A stretch of DNA of 45,153 nucleotides from Terriglobales bacterium (GCA_021372245.1 JAJFUV010000069.1:1-45153); one strand, 5' to 3'. Positions 16,594 through 25,425 are shown, numbered from the stretch's first letter. A program made the numbers and translations. The notes: generated from the sequence alone by a model not told the origin.

Positions 16594-17832
16594 ATGGCCA
16601 CGAGTGGTGTGATTCAACGCGAGCCGTTCAGCAGCCTGCAGCGCAACACGCTGATCCTTCTGTTCCTTTCGGTGGTTATCAACTACATTGACCGCGGGAA
16701 CCTCTCCGTAGCCGCACCCAGGCTCAGCGTGGAGCTTGCCATCCTGCCCCAGCAACTGGGCGTGCTGCACTCGATGTTCTTCCTGACGTACGCACTGTTT
16801 CAGATCCCTTGCGGATGGCTGGTGGACCGTTTCAACGTGAACGTGGTCTTTGCGGCTGGCTACGCGCTGTGGTCGGTCGCGACCGGCGTCACGGGTTTCG
16901 CCTCGACGTTCACCACGCTGGTGGTCCTGCGCCTGCTGCTCGGCGCGGGCGAAGCCGTGGCCTATCCTTCCTATTCGAAGATCATCGCCAACACTTTCGC
17001 CGAGCATCAGCGCGGGTTCGCCAATGCACTCATCGACGCCGGCACGAAGCTGGGGCCCACCTTGGGCACGCTCATCGGCGGGCTGATCGTCTCGCACGTG
17101 GGTTGGCGCGCGTTGTTCTGGATCGTCGGATTCCTCAGCCTGGCGTGGATCGCTCCATGGCTGCGCGCGGCGCCGCCCGCGCGCGGCCGCTCCAGCGAGC
17201 AACCGCCCAGTCCTCCGATTCGCGAGATCATCAGCAAGCGCGCCGCCTGGGGAACTTTCCTCGGCCTGTTCTGCATCAACTACGCCTGGTATTTCCTGCT
17301 CACGTGGATGCCTTACTGGCTGGTAAAAGAGCGCGGCTTCACCATGGACCGCATGGCCGTGTTCGGCTCCATCCCGTACCTGGCTGCCGCAGTAGGCAGC
17401 ACGTTCTGGGGCTGGCTTTCGGACCATCTGATCCGGAAAGGGCATGCGCCGTCGAAAGTGCGCAAGTCTTTCGTTGTAGCCGGCCAGTTGAGCGCACTGT
17501 GGCTGCTGGCAGCGGTGTTCGTCCCCAGCAACACGCTGATGATCGTGTTCCTCACCATCGCACTCATGCTGATGACCCTCACATCCAGTCACTGGGCTAT
17601 CACGCAACGTCTCGCCGGCCCCGTCGCCGCCGGCAAATGGACCGGCATCCAGAATTTCTTCGGCAACCTCTCCGGCGTGGCCGCGCCCGCCATTACCGGG
17701 TTCATCGTGCAGCGCACGGGTCAGTTCTACCCGGCGTTCATTCTCGTGGTTGTGGTGATCCTGCTCGGCGCCTGTTGCTACGGTTTGCTGATCCGAAGAG
17801 TGGACCCCATCGAATGGCGAACTTCCCACTGA
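16594..17832 (+). CDS. MFS transporter, anion:cation symporter-like (hexuronate/glucarate type)
   Basis: A 412-residue major facilitator with about twelve transmembrane segments. The first helix contains NYIDRGNLSVAAP and the cytoplasmic loop 2-3 GWLVDRFNVN, close to the G-x-x-x-D-R pattern. RLLLGAGEAVAYPSYSKIIA in helix 4 is characteristic of the anion:cation symporter family that imports hexuronates, glucarate and related sugar acids. The start at 16594 is chosen because MATSGVIQREPFSSLQRN directly precedes helix 1; the longer upstream frame overlaps the preceding membrane-protein gene. Its last 19 bp overlap the start of the DUF4434-like gene, so uptake and a glycan-active enzyme appear coupled. 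The substrate is inferred from family only. Confidence 0.85.
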   Translation: MATSGVIQREPFSSLQRNTLILLFLSVVINYIDRGNLSVAAPRLSVELAILPQQLGVLHSMFFLTYALFQIPCGWLVDRFNVNVVFAAGYALWSVATGVTGFASTFTTLVVLRLLLGAGEAVAYPSYSKIIANTFAEHQRGFANALIDAGTKLGPTLGTLIGGLIVSHVGWRALFWIVGFLSLAWIAPWLRAAPPARGRSSEQPPSPPIREIISKRAAWGTFLGLFCINYAWYFLLTWMPYWLVKERGFTMDRMAVFGSIPYLAAAVGSTFWGWLSDHLIRKGHAPSKVRKSFVVAGQLSALWLLAAVFVPSNTLMIVFLTIALMLMTLTSSHWAITQRLAGPVAAGKWTGIQNFFGNLSGVAAPAITGFIVQRTGQFYPAFILVVVVILLGACCYGLLIRRVDPIEWRTSH

Positions 17833-19196
17833 GTGCCGCCTTGGTGGCCGTGTTGGCCTCGGCGCTTGGCGCAGCGCCGCGCATGAGCCTCACTCTCGTG
17901 CCGCCCTCGCCAGTAACGGACAAGATCGTCCTGGATGTGCGAGCCGCCGTGTGGAACGACGAGCCCGTCAGCGCAGCTTTCGATACTGCCGTCTACCTGG
18001 ACCGCGAGGCGTCCGGAGCGTTGCTGCATCGGGAAACGGTGTGGGTCGCGGCGAACTCGGCCGCCGGCATCGCCTTCCGCTGGCCCACGCGCAGCCACGC
18101 GGGAAAGCACGAGATCATCCTCGCCGTTAAGAAGGGGAATCAGGCGCATCGTGTGCGGAGCCCGCTCACCATCCTAGCCTCGCCGGACCGCACTACAGGC
18201 AAGATCGACGGCGCATGGTTCAGTATCGTTCACTGGAGCGAAACCGAAGGCCACTACATGAACCGCGACCTCGAGCGGCTCACCGATGACGATTGGCGCC
18301 GGCAGGTCCGGGGCCTCGACCGTCTCTCCATGAACGTCATCGTCATAGAGGAAGTCTTCCGCAACACCGCCTATCCTTTCAAGCACAACATGGAGCGCGA
18401 CGGCTACCCCGGCCGCGCCTTCTATGACTCGAAGCTGTACCCCGGCCGCATGAAGATCGCCGCCCGCGACCCCATCGGGAACATTCTGGACGAGGCCGAC
18501 CGCCGCGGAATCCACGTATTCCTCGGCGTCGGCATGTACGCTTTCTTCGACTTCTCGCCCGGCGCCCTGGACTGGCACAAGAGAGTCGCCACGGAATTGT
18601 GGAAGATGTACGGCCACCATCCCTCGTTCTATGGCTGGTATGTCTCGGCGGAGATCTGCGGCAACCTCCTGCCGTGCATCGCTATGGGTCCTGAAGAAGC
18701 GCGGCAGGCCCGCAAACAGGTGGCGCGCTTCTTTCGCGAATTCCGCGCTCACTGCCGCGCGCTCGCTCCGGACCGCCCCGTCATGCTGGCCCCCAATTCC
18801 CACTTCATGCCCCAGGCCGAGACTGCGTGGCCGGAACTGCTGCGAAACCTCGACATCGTCTGCCCGTTCGGCTTCCACCGCCAACCCAAAGGCGATCTGA
18901 CCGGCGAACAGGCCGCCGCCTGGCTTCAAAGACTCTGCGACGAGACGGGAGCACACCTCTGGCTGGACCTGGAGGTCTTCGATTTCGAGAAGGGGACCCG
19001 CGCCTTAGTTCCGCGCCCTGTGGAGGGGCTGGTCAGTGATCTGACCCGATTCCGCAATTTCGAAAAAGTGCTTTGTTTTGAATACACAGGGCTGCTCAAC
19101 GAACCCGGAACCCCGCGTCCGCCGGGTGGCCACGGGACGAGTAAACTGTGGCAAGACTATCAGATTTATCTGGACAAACGCTCCCACGCGAAGTAA
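17814..19196 (+). CDS. Secreted DUF4434-like TIM-barrel protein, putative glycosidase
   Basis: A 460-residue protein with an N-terminal signal peptide (about residues 1-20, LSAALVAVLASALGAAP), then a beta-rich region (about 25-125) that looks like an immunoglobulin-type domain. A barrel follows from about residue 135 with GAWFSIVHWSETEGHYMNR, MNVIVIEEVF, GIHVFLGVGMYAFFDF, SFYGWYVSAEICG, VMLAPNSHF, DIVCPFGFHR and HLWLDLEVFDFE. The acidic residues at the ends of those strands (IEEV, SAEICG, DLEVF) fit a retaining glycosidase, as proposed for DUF4434-type proteins. It starts inside the MFS transporter gene (19-bp overlap), indicating tight co-expression, and is followed by a structured region and terminator. 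Family assignment is by pattern only. Confidence 0.68.
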   Translation: MANFPLSAALVAVLASALGAAPRMSLTLVPPSPVTDKIVLDVRAAVWNDEPVSAAFDTAVYLDREASGALLHRETVWVAANSAAGIAFRWPTRSHAGKHEIILAVKKGNQAHRVRSPLTILASPDRTTGKIDGAWFSIVHWSETEGHYMNRDLERLTDDDWRRQVRGLDRLSMNVIVIEEVFRNTAYPFKHNMERDGYPGRAFYDSKLYPGRMKIAARDPIGNILDEADRRGIHVFLGVGMYAFFDFSPGALDWHKRVATELWKMYGHHPSFYGWYVSAEICGNLLPCIAMGPEEARQARKQVARFFREFRAHCRALAPDRPVMLAPNSHFMPQAETAWPELLRNLDIVCPFGFHRQPKGDLTGEQAAAWLQRLCDETGAHLWLDLEVFDFEKGTRALVPRPVEGLVSDLTRFRNFEKVLCFEYTGLLNEPGTPRPPGGHGTSKLWQDYQIYLDKRSHAK

Positions 19197-19275
19197 CCTG
19201 TTCCCAGGTACTTTCGTCCTAGTACGTAACAGCGCGGTGTGTGGAGCCGCTTGCTCCTCGTCCTTATACGGTTTT

Positions 19276-19317
19276 GGCCTTCGCCTTGAGCGGGCCATAG
19301 CCCGTTCGCTGAAGGCC
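19276..19317 (+). other. Imperfect hairpin upstream of terminator
   Basis: GGCCTTC (from 19276) pairs with GAAGGCC (to 19317), and inside it GCGGGC pairs with GCCCGT around a short CATA loop, with a few unpaired bases between. It lies in the 176-bp non-coding interval 19197-19372, directly before the terminator stem, giving two consecutive hairpins. It may be part of the 3' untranslated region; no known RNA family is recognised. Confidence 0.35.
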
Positions 19318-19318
19318 G

Positions 19319-19361
19319 GCCGGTGAGTATGGTCCTCCGAGTACTCACCGGCTTTTGTTTT
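19319..19361 (+). terminator. Rho-independent terminator after the DUF4434-like gene
   Basis: An 11-bp stem (GCCGGTGAGTA, 19319-19329, with TACTCACCGGC, 19342-19352) closes a 12-base loop and is followed by TTTTGTTTT. It ends plus-strand transcription from the transporter/DUF4434 genes and lies 12 bp before the end of the convergent minus-strand gene. Confidence 0.88.
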
Positions 19362-19372
19362 ATGGGCCGTCC

Positions 19373-21094
19373 TTACTGCCAACTGGTCATCTTCAACGTG
19401 CCGATGGCGTAAGACATATAGCCTTGGTCGATGCTTCCACCCGCGGTCAGCGGAGCGGTGAACACACCCTGCCCTTTCAGAGGGTCGGGAACCGCGAGCA
19501 CGGAAAGAAACCCCATGTTTCCGCTCAGGATGTCGCTCGAAACCGCCGGCAACTGCGTCAAGACGCTGGATAGCACCGAAAAGCTGCCGGCGGACGCCTG
19601 CGCGACGCAGCTAAAGATTGTGGCGTCGTAAATGGGGTTGTCGGCCGTGCCGCCGCTCTGGGCCATGGCCATGCCAGTGATCGTCACCAGGCCCGAGCCA
19701 CCACCCGTCCAGGCAATGTTCATGTTGGAACTGCGCGGGATGGGACTGGCCAGCGCACTCTCGTTAGTCCAGGAGAAGGAACCCGGCACACCCACGCTGG
19801 CGCTGAAAGCTCTCACGTCGGGGCCGTCGGTGCCAGCGATGGTATACGTGCCCTCGGCGAGAGTGGGCGTCCCAGTGGTGCCTCCAAGACTGCTGCTACT
19901 GTAAAGCGACAGATTGTAGGATTTGTCGGCGCCACGCGTCATCGCCTTGTTCGAGGCGTTGGGGCCGTTGAGGGTGAGCTGGGCTCCCGCGTCCAGAGGG
20001 ACGGGGGCAATCCCGTAAGAAATTGAGCTTAGTGTGCCTGTGCGGTGAAAGACGAAGCACGAACCGGTCTGCAGCATGGAGAAATTGGCACCAGCCACAC
20101 CGTCCACACCATACTTGCTAAATGATCCACTGGCACTCTCGGCCATAGAGCTCATGTCCATCCCCATGTAGGACATCTTGGTCGTGGTCTTGCTCAGGAC
20201 CAGACTGCCGATGGTCAGCGTTCCGCCCTGATCCAGGCGAGCCAACTGCGCCTGTGTGAATGAGGGGTGCGTGCAGGCGTCTTTGCCCTCCTCGGCGACT
20301 GCGATCGTCCCGAAGTTCGACGTGCGCCCGCCCGCCTTCACCGCCAAGCTCACGAAGCAGCCAGGCGTGACGGTGGCAGGAACCACGAAGTTGATCTGGT
20401 CCAACCCGGGCGAGTTGGGGGACCGACCCGCGTAAACCGGAGTCACTTCTATACCACCCACCACAACTTTCACCCCCGCCAAATCCTTAAGGTCGCCCGA
20501 CGTTTCCCCCGTCGTATCCGATTTCGGATCCGCTCCGAGGCCCGTTCCCCAGAGCACCATGGTGTCATTTAGCTTTGCCGGGCGAAGGTCCCAGTCTGCA
20601 ATTCGGCCTGTCGTGAAGCGGTTCAGGTCTCGCCTACCGTAAGTCGCCTGTGCCGGCCCCGCGCCGTTTTGCGCTTGGGTTGCGAAGCCGAAGTTGCGCT
20701 CTACCACCTTCACCCGGTACGCCGCGCTGGTAGCGCCGTTATATGTGACTTTCACATCGTAATCGCCTGGCGCGGTTGGGGACGGCAGCATCCCTGCGAT
20801 CTGGCCCGCCAATGTGTACCACATCCGCGCGCTGATCGGGCTTCCTCCGGCTGCGGGTGTGAAGGTGATACTGGTTCCGGACAACTCGGTCGGGAACGGT
20901 TTATCACCCGAGTAAACCGATATGCTCGCCGGCCCTAATCCGCTACCAAAAACTACGAACCACGAACCGGGCGCGATGTCCGCTGCGTACGAACTGGCGT
21001 TCAAAACGCCGTCTTCTGTCCGGATGGTTGGAGCTCCCGAAGCGACGCTCACAACCAGCGCAATCAGACACACTACTCCCCACAGCTTTTTCAT
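19373..21094 (-). CDS. Secreted TIGR03437-type (Solibacter-family) beta-sandwich protein
   Basis: A 573-residue exported protein. The signal peptide (MKKLWGVVCLIALVVSVASGA) precedes GVLNASSYAADIAPGSWFVVFGSGLGP, the opening of the TIGR03437 domain common in Solibacter-type acidobacteria. The domain continues through VLWGTGLGADP, VVVGGIEVTPVYAG and GLDQINFVVPATVTPGC to about residue 265. The C-terminal half is low in charge, rich in Ser, Thr and Gly, and resembles no domain known to me. ATG at 21094 is preferred because GGGAGGA lies 6 bp upstream. The gene starts 57 bp after ntrX on the same strand with no visible terminator between, so it may share that transcript or be a target of NtrX. Binding or cell-surface function is likely; no catalytic motif is seen. 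Confidence 0.78.
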   Translation of the reverse strand: MKKLWGVVCLIALVVSVASGAPTIRTEDGVLNASSYAADIAPGSWFVVFGSGLGPASISVYSGDKPFPTELSGTSITFTPAAGGSPISARMWYTLAGQIAGMLPSPTAPGDYDVKVTYNGATSAAYRVKVVERNFGFATQAQNGAGPAQATYGRRDLNRFTTGRIADWDLRPAKLNDTMVLWGTGLGADPKSDTTGETSGDLKDLAGVKVVVGGIEVTPVYAGRSPNSPGLDQINFVVPATVTPGCFVSLAVKAGGRTSNFGTIAVAEEGKDACTHPSFTQAQLARLDQGGTLTIGSLVLSKTTTKMSYMGMDMSSMAESASGSFSKYGVDGVAGANFSMLQTGSCFVFHRTGTLSSISYGIAPVPLDAGAQLTLNGPNASNKAMTRGADKSYNLSLYSSSSLGGTTGTPTLAEGTYTIAGTDGPDVRAFSASVGVPGSFSWTNESALASPIPRSSNMNIAWTGGGSGLVTITGMAMAQSGGTADNPIYDATIFSCVAQASAGSFSVLSSVLTQLPAVSSDILSGNMGFLSVLAVPDPLKGQGVFTAPLTAGGSIDQGYMSYAIGTLKMTSWQ

Positions 21095-21151
21095 GCTGAA
21101 TCCTCCCGTTGAGATTGTTACGATCATCCCAGTGCTTATCGGCTGGTGTGA

Positions 21152-22528
21152 CTAACCTATTTGTTCCTTAGGCGTTATTCCCAGCGCCTTCATCTTGCGG
21201 TACAGGTTGCTCCGCTCCAGACCCAGCAATTCCGCGGTCCGGCTCACGTTTCCCTTGGCCTCTTCCAGTTTTCTCATTATATACTCGCGCTCAGCCGCTT
21301 CACGGACTTCCTGCAAGCTGCCCGAAACCTCCAAGGGCCTCTCCGCCGGCGCGCGCTTCGACGCATTCAGTGGAATGTGGCGCGCGTCGATGCGCACCTG
21401 CGGGCACATGATGACGATGCGCTCCATCAGGTTGCGCAACTCGCGCACGTTGCCGGGCCACGAGTAGTCTTTCAGAATGGCGACGGCCTCCGGCGTCAGT
21501 TCCTTAGGCTTGCGGCCGTACGCGCTGGTGAATTCCTTCAGGAAATGTTCGGCCAGCAGCGGCACGTCCTCGATGCGCTCGCGCAGCGGCGGCACATAGA
21601 ACGGGATCACGTTCAGGCGGTAGAACAGATCCTCGCGGAAATTGCCTCTCTCGATCTCTTCCTCCAGGTGCTTGTTGGTGGCCGCAATCACCCGCACATC
21701 CACCTGGATGGACTCGGGCGCGCCCACCGGTTCGAAGCGCTGCTCCTCTAGCGCGCGCAGCACCTTGGCCTGGGTCTTCAGGCTCATGTCGCCCACTTCG
21801 TCCAGAAACAGCGTACCCGAGTCGGCCTTCTGGAACTTGCCCACCTTGTCTTCGCGCGCGCCGGTGAAACTGCCTTTGCGATGGCCGAACAGCTCGCTTT
21901 CGATGAGTTCCTCAGGAATCGCGGCGCAGTTCACTTCCACGAACGGCGAATCGGCGCGAGGGCTCATGGCGTGGATGGCGTGCGCCACCAGTTCCTTGCC
22001 CGTCCCGCTTTCCCCGTAAATGAGCACGCGGCCGTTCGTCCCCGCCATCAGCGATAATTGCTGGCGCAACGCCTTCATCGGCACACTCTCGCCGATGATC
22101 TGCGGCGATTTGTCTCCCCGCGCCTCGCGCAGAAGCTGGTTCTCCACCTCCAGGCGGTGCTGTGCGATGGCGTTTTTCACTACCACCGTTACTTTCTGGA
22201 TGGTGAGGGGCTTTTCGAGAAAATCGAAGGCGCCCAGCTTGGTGGCGCGCACCGCGGTTTCGATCGTGCCGTGGCCGGAGATCATCACCACCATGGGGCG
22301 GTCCGGAAATGGCATCTCCTGGATCCGCGCCAGCACGTCCATGCCGTCCATGCCGGGCAGCCAGATGTCCAGCAAGACCACGCGGTAGTTCTGGCGGGCG
22401 AGCTCGTCGATGCAAGCTTCGCCGCTCTCCACGGCGACGGCGTCGAACCCTTCGTCGCCAAGCACGCCGACCAGCGAACTGCGGATGCCGGGTTCGTCGT
22501 CCACTACCAGCACGCGAGGGGGCTTCAT
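21152..22528 (-). CDS. ntrX: Sigma-54-dependent response regulator, NtrX-like
   Basis: A 458-residue NtrC-family regulator with three domains. The receiver (1-120) has VVDDEPG, phospho-acceptor Asp54 in LLDIWLPGMDG, and the conserved Lys in FLEKPL. The AAA+ domain (about 140-370) shows Walker A GESGTGKE, the sigma-54 contact loop as GSFTGA (Ser for the usual Ala), Walker B GTLFLDEVGDM, and the arginine-finger region NFREDLFYRLNV. The Fis-type helix-turn-helix (about 415-455) reads GNVSRTAELLGLERSNLYRKMKALGI. Its ATG overlaps the stop of the kinase gene (ATGA, 22525-22528), the usual arrangement of NtrYX pairs, which sense nitrogen or envelope/redox state. The symbol rests on the pairing with an NtrY-like kinase. 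Confidence 0.9.
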   Translation of the reverse strand: MKPPRVLVVDDEPGIRSSLVGVLGDEGFDAVAVESGEACIDELARQNYRVVLLDIWLPGMDGMDVLARIQEMPFPDRPMVVMISGHGTIETAVRATKLGAFDFLEKPLTIQKVTVVVKNAIAQHRLEVENQLLREARGDKSPQIIGESVPMKALRQQLSLMAGTNGRVLIYGESGTGKELVAHAIHAMSPRADSPFVEVNCAAIPEELIESELFGHRKGSFTGAREDKVGKFQKADSGTLFLDEVGDMSLKTQAKVLRALEEQRFEPVGAPESIQVDVRVIAATNKHLEEEIERGNFREDLFYRLNVIPFYVPPLRERIEDVPLLAEHFLKEFTSAYGRKPKELTPEAVAILKDYSWPGNVRELRNLMERIVIMCPQVRIDARHIPLNASKRAPAERPLEVSGSLQEVREAAEREYIMRKLEEAKGNVSRTAELLGLERSNLYRKMKALGITPKEQIG

Positions 22529-24570
22529 GCGATGGCCTCCGCGGGCTTCGATTCAAGTTCGGCCGTGAGCGGCACGCGGATCTCAACGATGAAGCGCGCG
22601 CCCGTAGGCGTGTTGTCCTCCACGTGTATTTGCGCGTGATGCTCGGCCATGATTCGGCTCACGATCGCCAGGCCCAGGCCCGTGCCGCGTCCTTTAGTGG
22701 AAAAATAAGGCAAAAACAATCTCTCCTTCTCTTCAGCTCCGACGCCGCAGCCGGTATCGGCAACCACCAGTTCCACAGTGTCGGGACTGGCGGCTTGCGT
22801 GGTAACCCACAACTGCTTGACCAGCGAATCCTGCATGGCCTCGGCAGCGTTGTCCACCAGGTTCACCACGGCGCGCTTGAACTGCTCTTTGTCCAACTGC
22901 AGCATCGGCAGGTTCGGCGCCAGGCTCTTGTGAACTTCGATGTCCTCCAGCCGCCCGGCGAAGACGTTGAGAGCGCTTTCCACGATCTCGTTCAGGTCTG
23001 CCGGCGCCAACTGCGCGGTAGGGAATCGCGCGAACTGCGAGAACTCGTCCACCAGGGTGCGCAGGGATTCCACTTCGGAGGCTATGATGGCGGCGCATTC
23101 CGAGAGCACCCGGGCGCGGCCAGCGTCGTCCCCGCCACCGCGCTCCATCTGGCGCGAGATCCGTTCGGCGCAAAGCCCAATGGGCGTCAGCGGGTTCTTG
23201 ATTTCGTGCGCGATGCGGCGGGCCACTTCGTGCCAGGCCGCCGAACGCTGCGCGCGCATCAGTTCGCTGATGTCCTCGAGCACCACCACAAATCCCGAAC
23301 TCAGCTTTTCCTCCAGCGCGGAAACGGTCACAACGAGTTGCAGCGTCTGCCGGGAGGTCTTCAGTTCCACCTGCCGGGAGGCCGCCCCCGTACGGCGCGC
23401 GCGCTTCATCATGTACTTGATCTCGGCCGTGTCCTCCCGCAAGAAGATGTCCTCCAGGCGCGATGCCGCCATCACCTTCTCTTCACCGAACATCCGCTTG
23501 AGCGCCGGGTTGACGCGCTTGATGGAACCGTCGCTCGTGATCGAGATGACGCCCGTGGGGATGCTTTCGAGGATCGCCTCCGTGAACCGGCGCCTCCGGT
23601 CAAGTTCGCGCGCGTTGGCCTCCAACTCCTCGGTCATTTCGTTGAAGGCGCGGATCAGCGTCGCCAGTTCGTCGATGGCGCGGGCGCGGATGCGGAATGC
23701 CAGGTTGCCTTTGCGCACCTCGCCGGCGGCTTCCAGCAAGCTGGTGATCGGATCGCTGATCTGCCGCGCCAGAAACAGCGCGACCCAAGTGGCCACGAAC
23801 AGGATGAACATGGTGATCAGCAGTAGCAGCATCAGGTAGAAATCCCGATACTGCTTCCTGTTGCGCGCCAGCTGCTCGTAGTCTTCGATGTAGCCGCGGA
23901 TCTCGCGTTCCTTGGCCGCCAGGTCCATCGGAGCCGAAACCCGCACTACCACCTGGCCTTCGCCTTCCATGGGGGCGCGGGCCTCCAACCCGGTCCGCAC
24001 CATGTCGCCGCACAACACCGCGGACGCGAGCGGTGGGCGCTCGACGGCCACTGCCAGCAGGCCGTTGTCACGGCAGAACCGCGCGTCGATCCCGGCCGCG
24101 CCTTGCAGGCTGATCCGGGCGGCGATCCAGCGCGCTTGCGCTTCGGCTCGCTCGCGCACCTCGTTGTCCATCGCCACGCCCACTTCGATCAGGCTCAGCC
24201 GCACATTCTCGGCCGGCCGGCTGAACCACTTGTCCAGGTTCCGGTTCAGCACGAAAAAGCCCCACAACATCAGGAAGAACACCGGCAGGAAGCTCAACAT
24301 GAGCGCGCCCACTACGAGACGCATCTTGATGCGGGACCCCTGGCGGCTCTTCTGCCGTTCGATGTACAGCTTCACGCCCGTGCGGAACAGCATGAAGGCC
24401 AGCGTGACCGTCAGCAGGAATACGAGCGTGGAGATGGCCCAGAAAAGATAGGCTTCCTGCGGACTGGATGGCTCGTAGTCGCCGAAAGTGAAGGAGCCTT
24501 GCCAGATCAGCAGCGTGGCCAGGATGACGAGCGCAACACTACCCGATATAAGCAGGAGACGCTTGCGCAT
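22525..24570 (-). CDS. ntrY: NtrY-like membrane histidine kinase
   Basis: A 681-residue sensor kinase. Hydrophobic segments at about 6-24, 42-63, 84-109 and 245-268 give the multi-helix N-terminus of NtrY, with an extracytoplasmic sensing stretch between 110 and 245. A HAMP linker (about 266-320, RQISDPITSLLEAAGEV) and a PAS domain (about 325-440) precede the kinase core. The core shows AHEIKNPLTPI with phospho-accepting His455, the N box NLVDNAAEAMQ (570-580), G1 DTGCGV, F box FLPYFSTK and G2 GRGTGLGLA. It probably phosphorylates the overlapping NtrX-like regulator. The start is 105 bp upstream of the tpiA stop on the same strand; the tpiA terminator separates them, so the kinase gene needs its own promoter. 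Confidence 0.9.
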   Translation of the reverse strand: MRKRLLLISGSVALVILATLLIWQGSFTFGDYEPSSPQEAYLFWAISTLVFLLTVTLAFMLFRTGVKLYIERQKSRQGSRIKMRLVVGALMLSFLPVFFLMLWGFFVLNRNLDKWFSRPAENVRLSLIEVGVAMDNEVRERAEAQARWIAARISLQGAAGIDARFCRDNGLLAVAVERPPLASAVLCGDMVRTGLEARAPMEGEGQVVVRVSAPMDLAAKEREIRGYIEDYEQLARNRKQYRDFYLMLLLLITMFILFVATWVALFLARQISDPITSLLEAAGEVRKGNLAFRIRARAIDELATLIRAFNEMTEELEANARELDRRRRFTEAILESIPTGVISITSDGSIKRVNPALKRMFGEEKVMAASRLEDIFLREDTAEIKYMMKRARRTGAASRQVELKTSRQTLQLVVTVSALEEKLSSGFVVVLEDISELMRAQRSAAWHEVARRIAHEIKNPLTPIGLCAERISRQMERGGGDDAGRARVLSECAAIIASEVESLRTLVDEFSQFARFPTAQLAPADLNEIVESALNVFAGRLEDIEVHKSLAPNLPMLQLDKEQFKRAVVNLVDNAAEAMQDSLVKQLWVTTQAASPDTVELVVADTGCGVGAEEKERLFLPYFSTKGRGTGLGLAIVSRIMAEHHAQIHVEDNTPTGARFIVEIRVPLTAELESKPAEAIA

Positions 24571-24590
24571 AAGTGAAGCAGCCTACTCGA

Positions 24591-24596
24591 ATTATA
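24591..24596 (-). promoter_or_regulatory. ntrY: Possible -10 box for ntrYX
   Basis: Read on the minus strand this is a perfect TATAAT, 20 bp upstream of the kinase ATG and just downstream of the tpiA terminator. No convincing -35 hexamer is seen at 17 bp, so the call is tentative. Confidence 0.3.
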
Positions 24597-24601
24597 CGAA
24601 C

Positions 24602-24668
24602 AAAAATCCGTCAGCCTGAACTGCGTGACTTTCCACGTAATGAAAAAAATCACGCAGATCAGGCTGAC
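24602..24668 (-). terminator. Long hairpin terminator after tpiA
   Basis: On the minus strand GTCAGCCTGA and CTGCGTGA pair with TCACGCAG and TCAGGCTGAC. This forms a stem of 10 plus 8 bp with one A-A mismatch around a 21-base loop (24629-24649), and GGATTTTTG follows. It ends the deoB-tpiA transcript and insulates it from ntrYX. Confidence 0.88.
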
Positions 24669-24675
24669 GAGGTTC

Positions 24676-25425
24676 TTAGAAGTTGACGATGGAGGCGAAG
24701 GAGTCGGGCTTCAAGCTTGCGCCCCCCACCAGGGCTCCGTCGATGTCAGGCTGCGCCATCAGGTTCTTCACGTTGTCCGGCTTTACGCTGCCGCCGTAAA
24801 GAATTCGCACGGCGTCGGCCGCGGCGGCGCCGAACTTCGCCCTGGCCTGCGCTCGGATGCACTTGTGCGCGTCGGCGGCGATTTCAGGTGTGGCCGTCTT
24901 GCCGGTGCCGATGGCCCAAACGGGCTCGTAAGCGATGACGATGCGGGCGAACTGTTCCGGCGTGAGGCCGGCGATGCCGCCCTGGAACTGCCTTGTGAGC
25001 ACGTCCGCGGTTTTGCCGGCTTCGCGGTCGGCGAGCATTTCGCCCACGCAGATGATGGGCTTCAGGCCGGCTTCCAGGGCCGCGACGGTCTTCTGCAGCA
25101 CTGTTTCGTCGGTTTCACCGAAGAACTGGCGGCGTTCGCTGTGGCCGATGATGACCCACTGCGCTCCAACCGCGGCGATCATGGGCGCGGAGACTTCACC
25201 CGTGAATGCGCCTTCGTTCTTCCAGTACACGTCCTGGGCGCCAATGCCGATGTTCGTGCCCTTCGTGGCCGCGACGGCCGCCGCGATGTTGACGAACGTG
25301 GGAGCGATCACCACTTCGCAGTGCGAAGCGCCCGCCACCAGCGGGTTGAACTTCTCGAAGAAGGCGGTGGTTTCACTGGCATTCTTGTACATCTTCCAGT
25401 TGCCCGCCATGATAGGTTTTCTCAT
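24676..25425 (-). CDS. tpiA: Triose-phosphate isomerase
   Basis: A 249-residue glycolytic TIM-barrel enzyme interconverting dihydroxyacetone phosphate and glyceraldehyde 3-phosphate. Catalytic residues are all present: Lys11 in [10 protein letters not shown], His95 in [13 protein letters not shown], and Glu167 in [12 protein letters not shown], whose following loop closes over the substrate. [12 protein letters not shown] and GALVGGASL bind phosphate. The ATG at 25425 overlaps the deoB stop (ATGA, 25422-25425), so the two are translationally coupled. That is sensible because deoxyribose 5-phosphate breakdown feeds glyceraldehyde 3-phosphate into glycolysis. Confidence 0.97.
   Translation of the reverse strand: MRKPIMAGNWKMYKNASETTAFFEKFNPLVAGASHCEVVIAPTFVNIAAAVAATKGTNIGIGAQDVYWKNEGAFTGEVSAPMIAAVGAQWVIIGHSERRQFFGETDETVLQKTVAALEAGLKPIICVGEMLADREAGKTADVLTRQFQGGIAGLTPEQFARIVIAYEPVWAIGTGKTATPEIAADAHKCIRAQARAKFGAAAADAVRILYGGSVKPDNVKNLMAQPDIDGALVGGASLKPDSFASIVNF

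Noticed and set aside
16809..17813. Long 5' extension of the DUF4434-like frame
   Set aside because: Out-of-frame shadow within the MFS gene; the signal peptide begins at 17814.
16396..17829. 477-codon minus-strand open frame
   Set aside because: Antisense to the MFS transporter; no family character.
19319..19361. Resemblance of the terminator hairpin (GAG-ATGGTC-CCGAG) to part of 6S RNA
   Set aside because: Overall length, closing stem and central bubble of 6S RNA are not present; it is better explained as a terminator.
22309..23826. 505-codon plus-strand open frame
   Set aside because: Antisense to the well-supported NtrY-like kinase; composition reflects GC-rich codon mirror and no family motif is seen.
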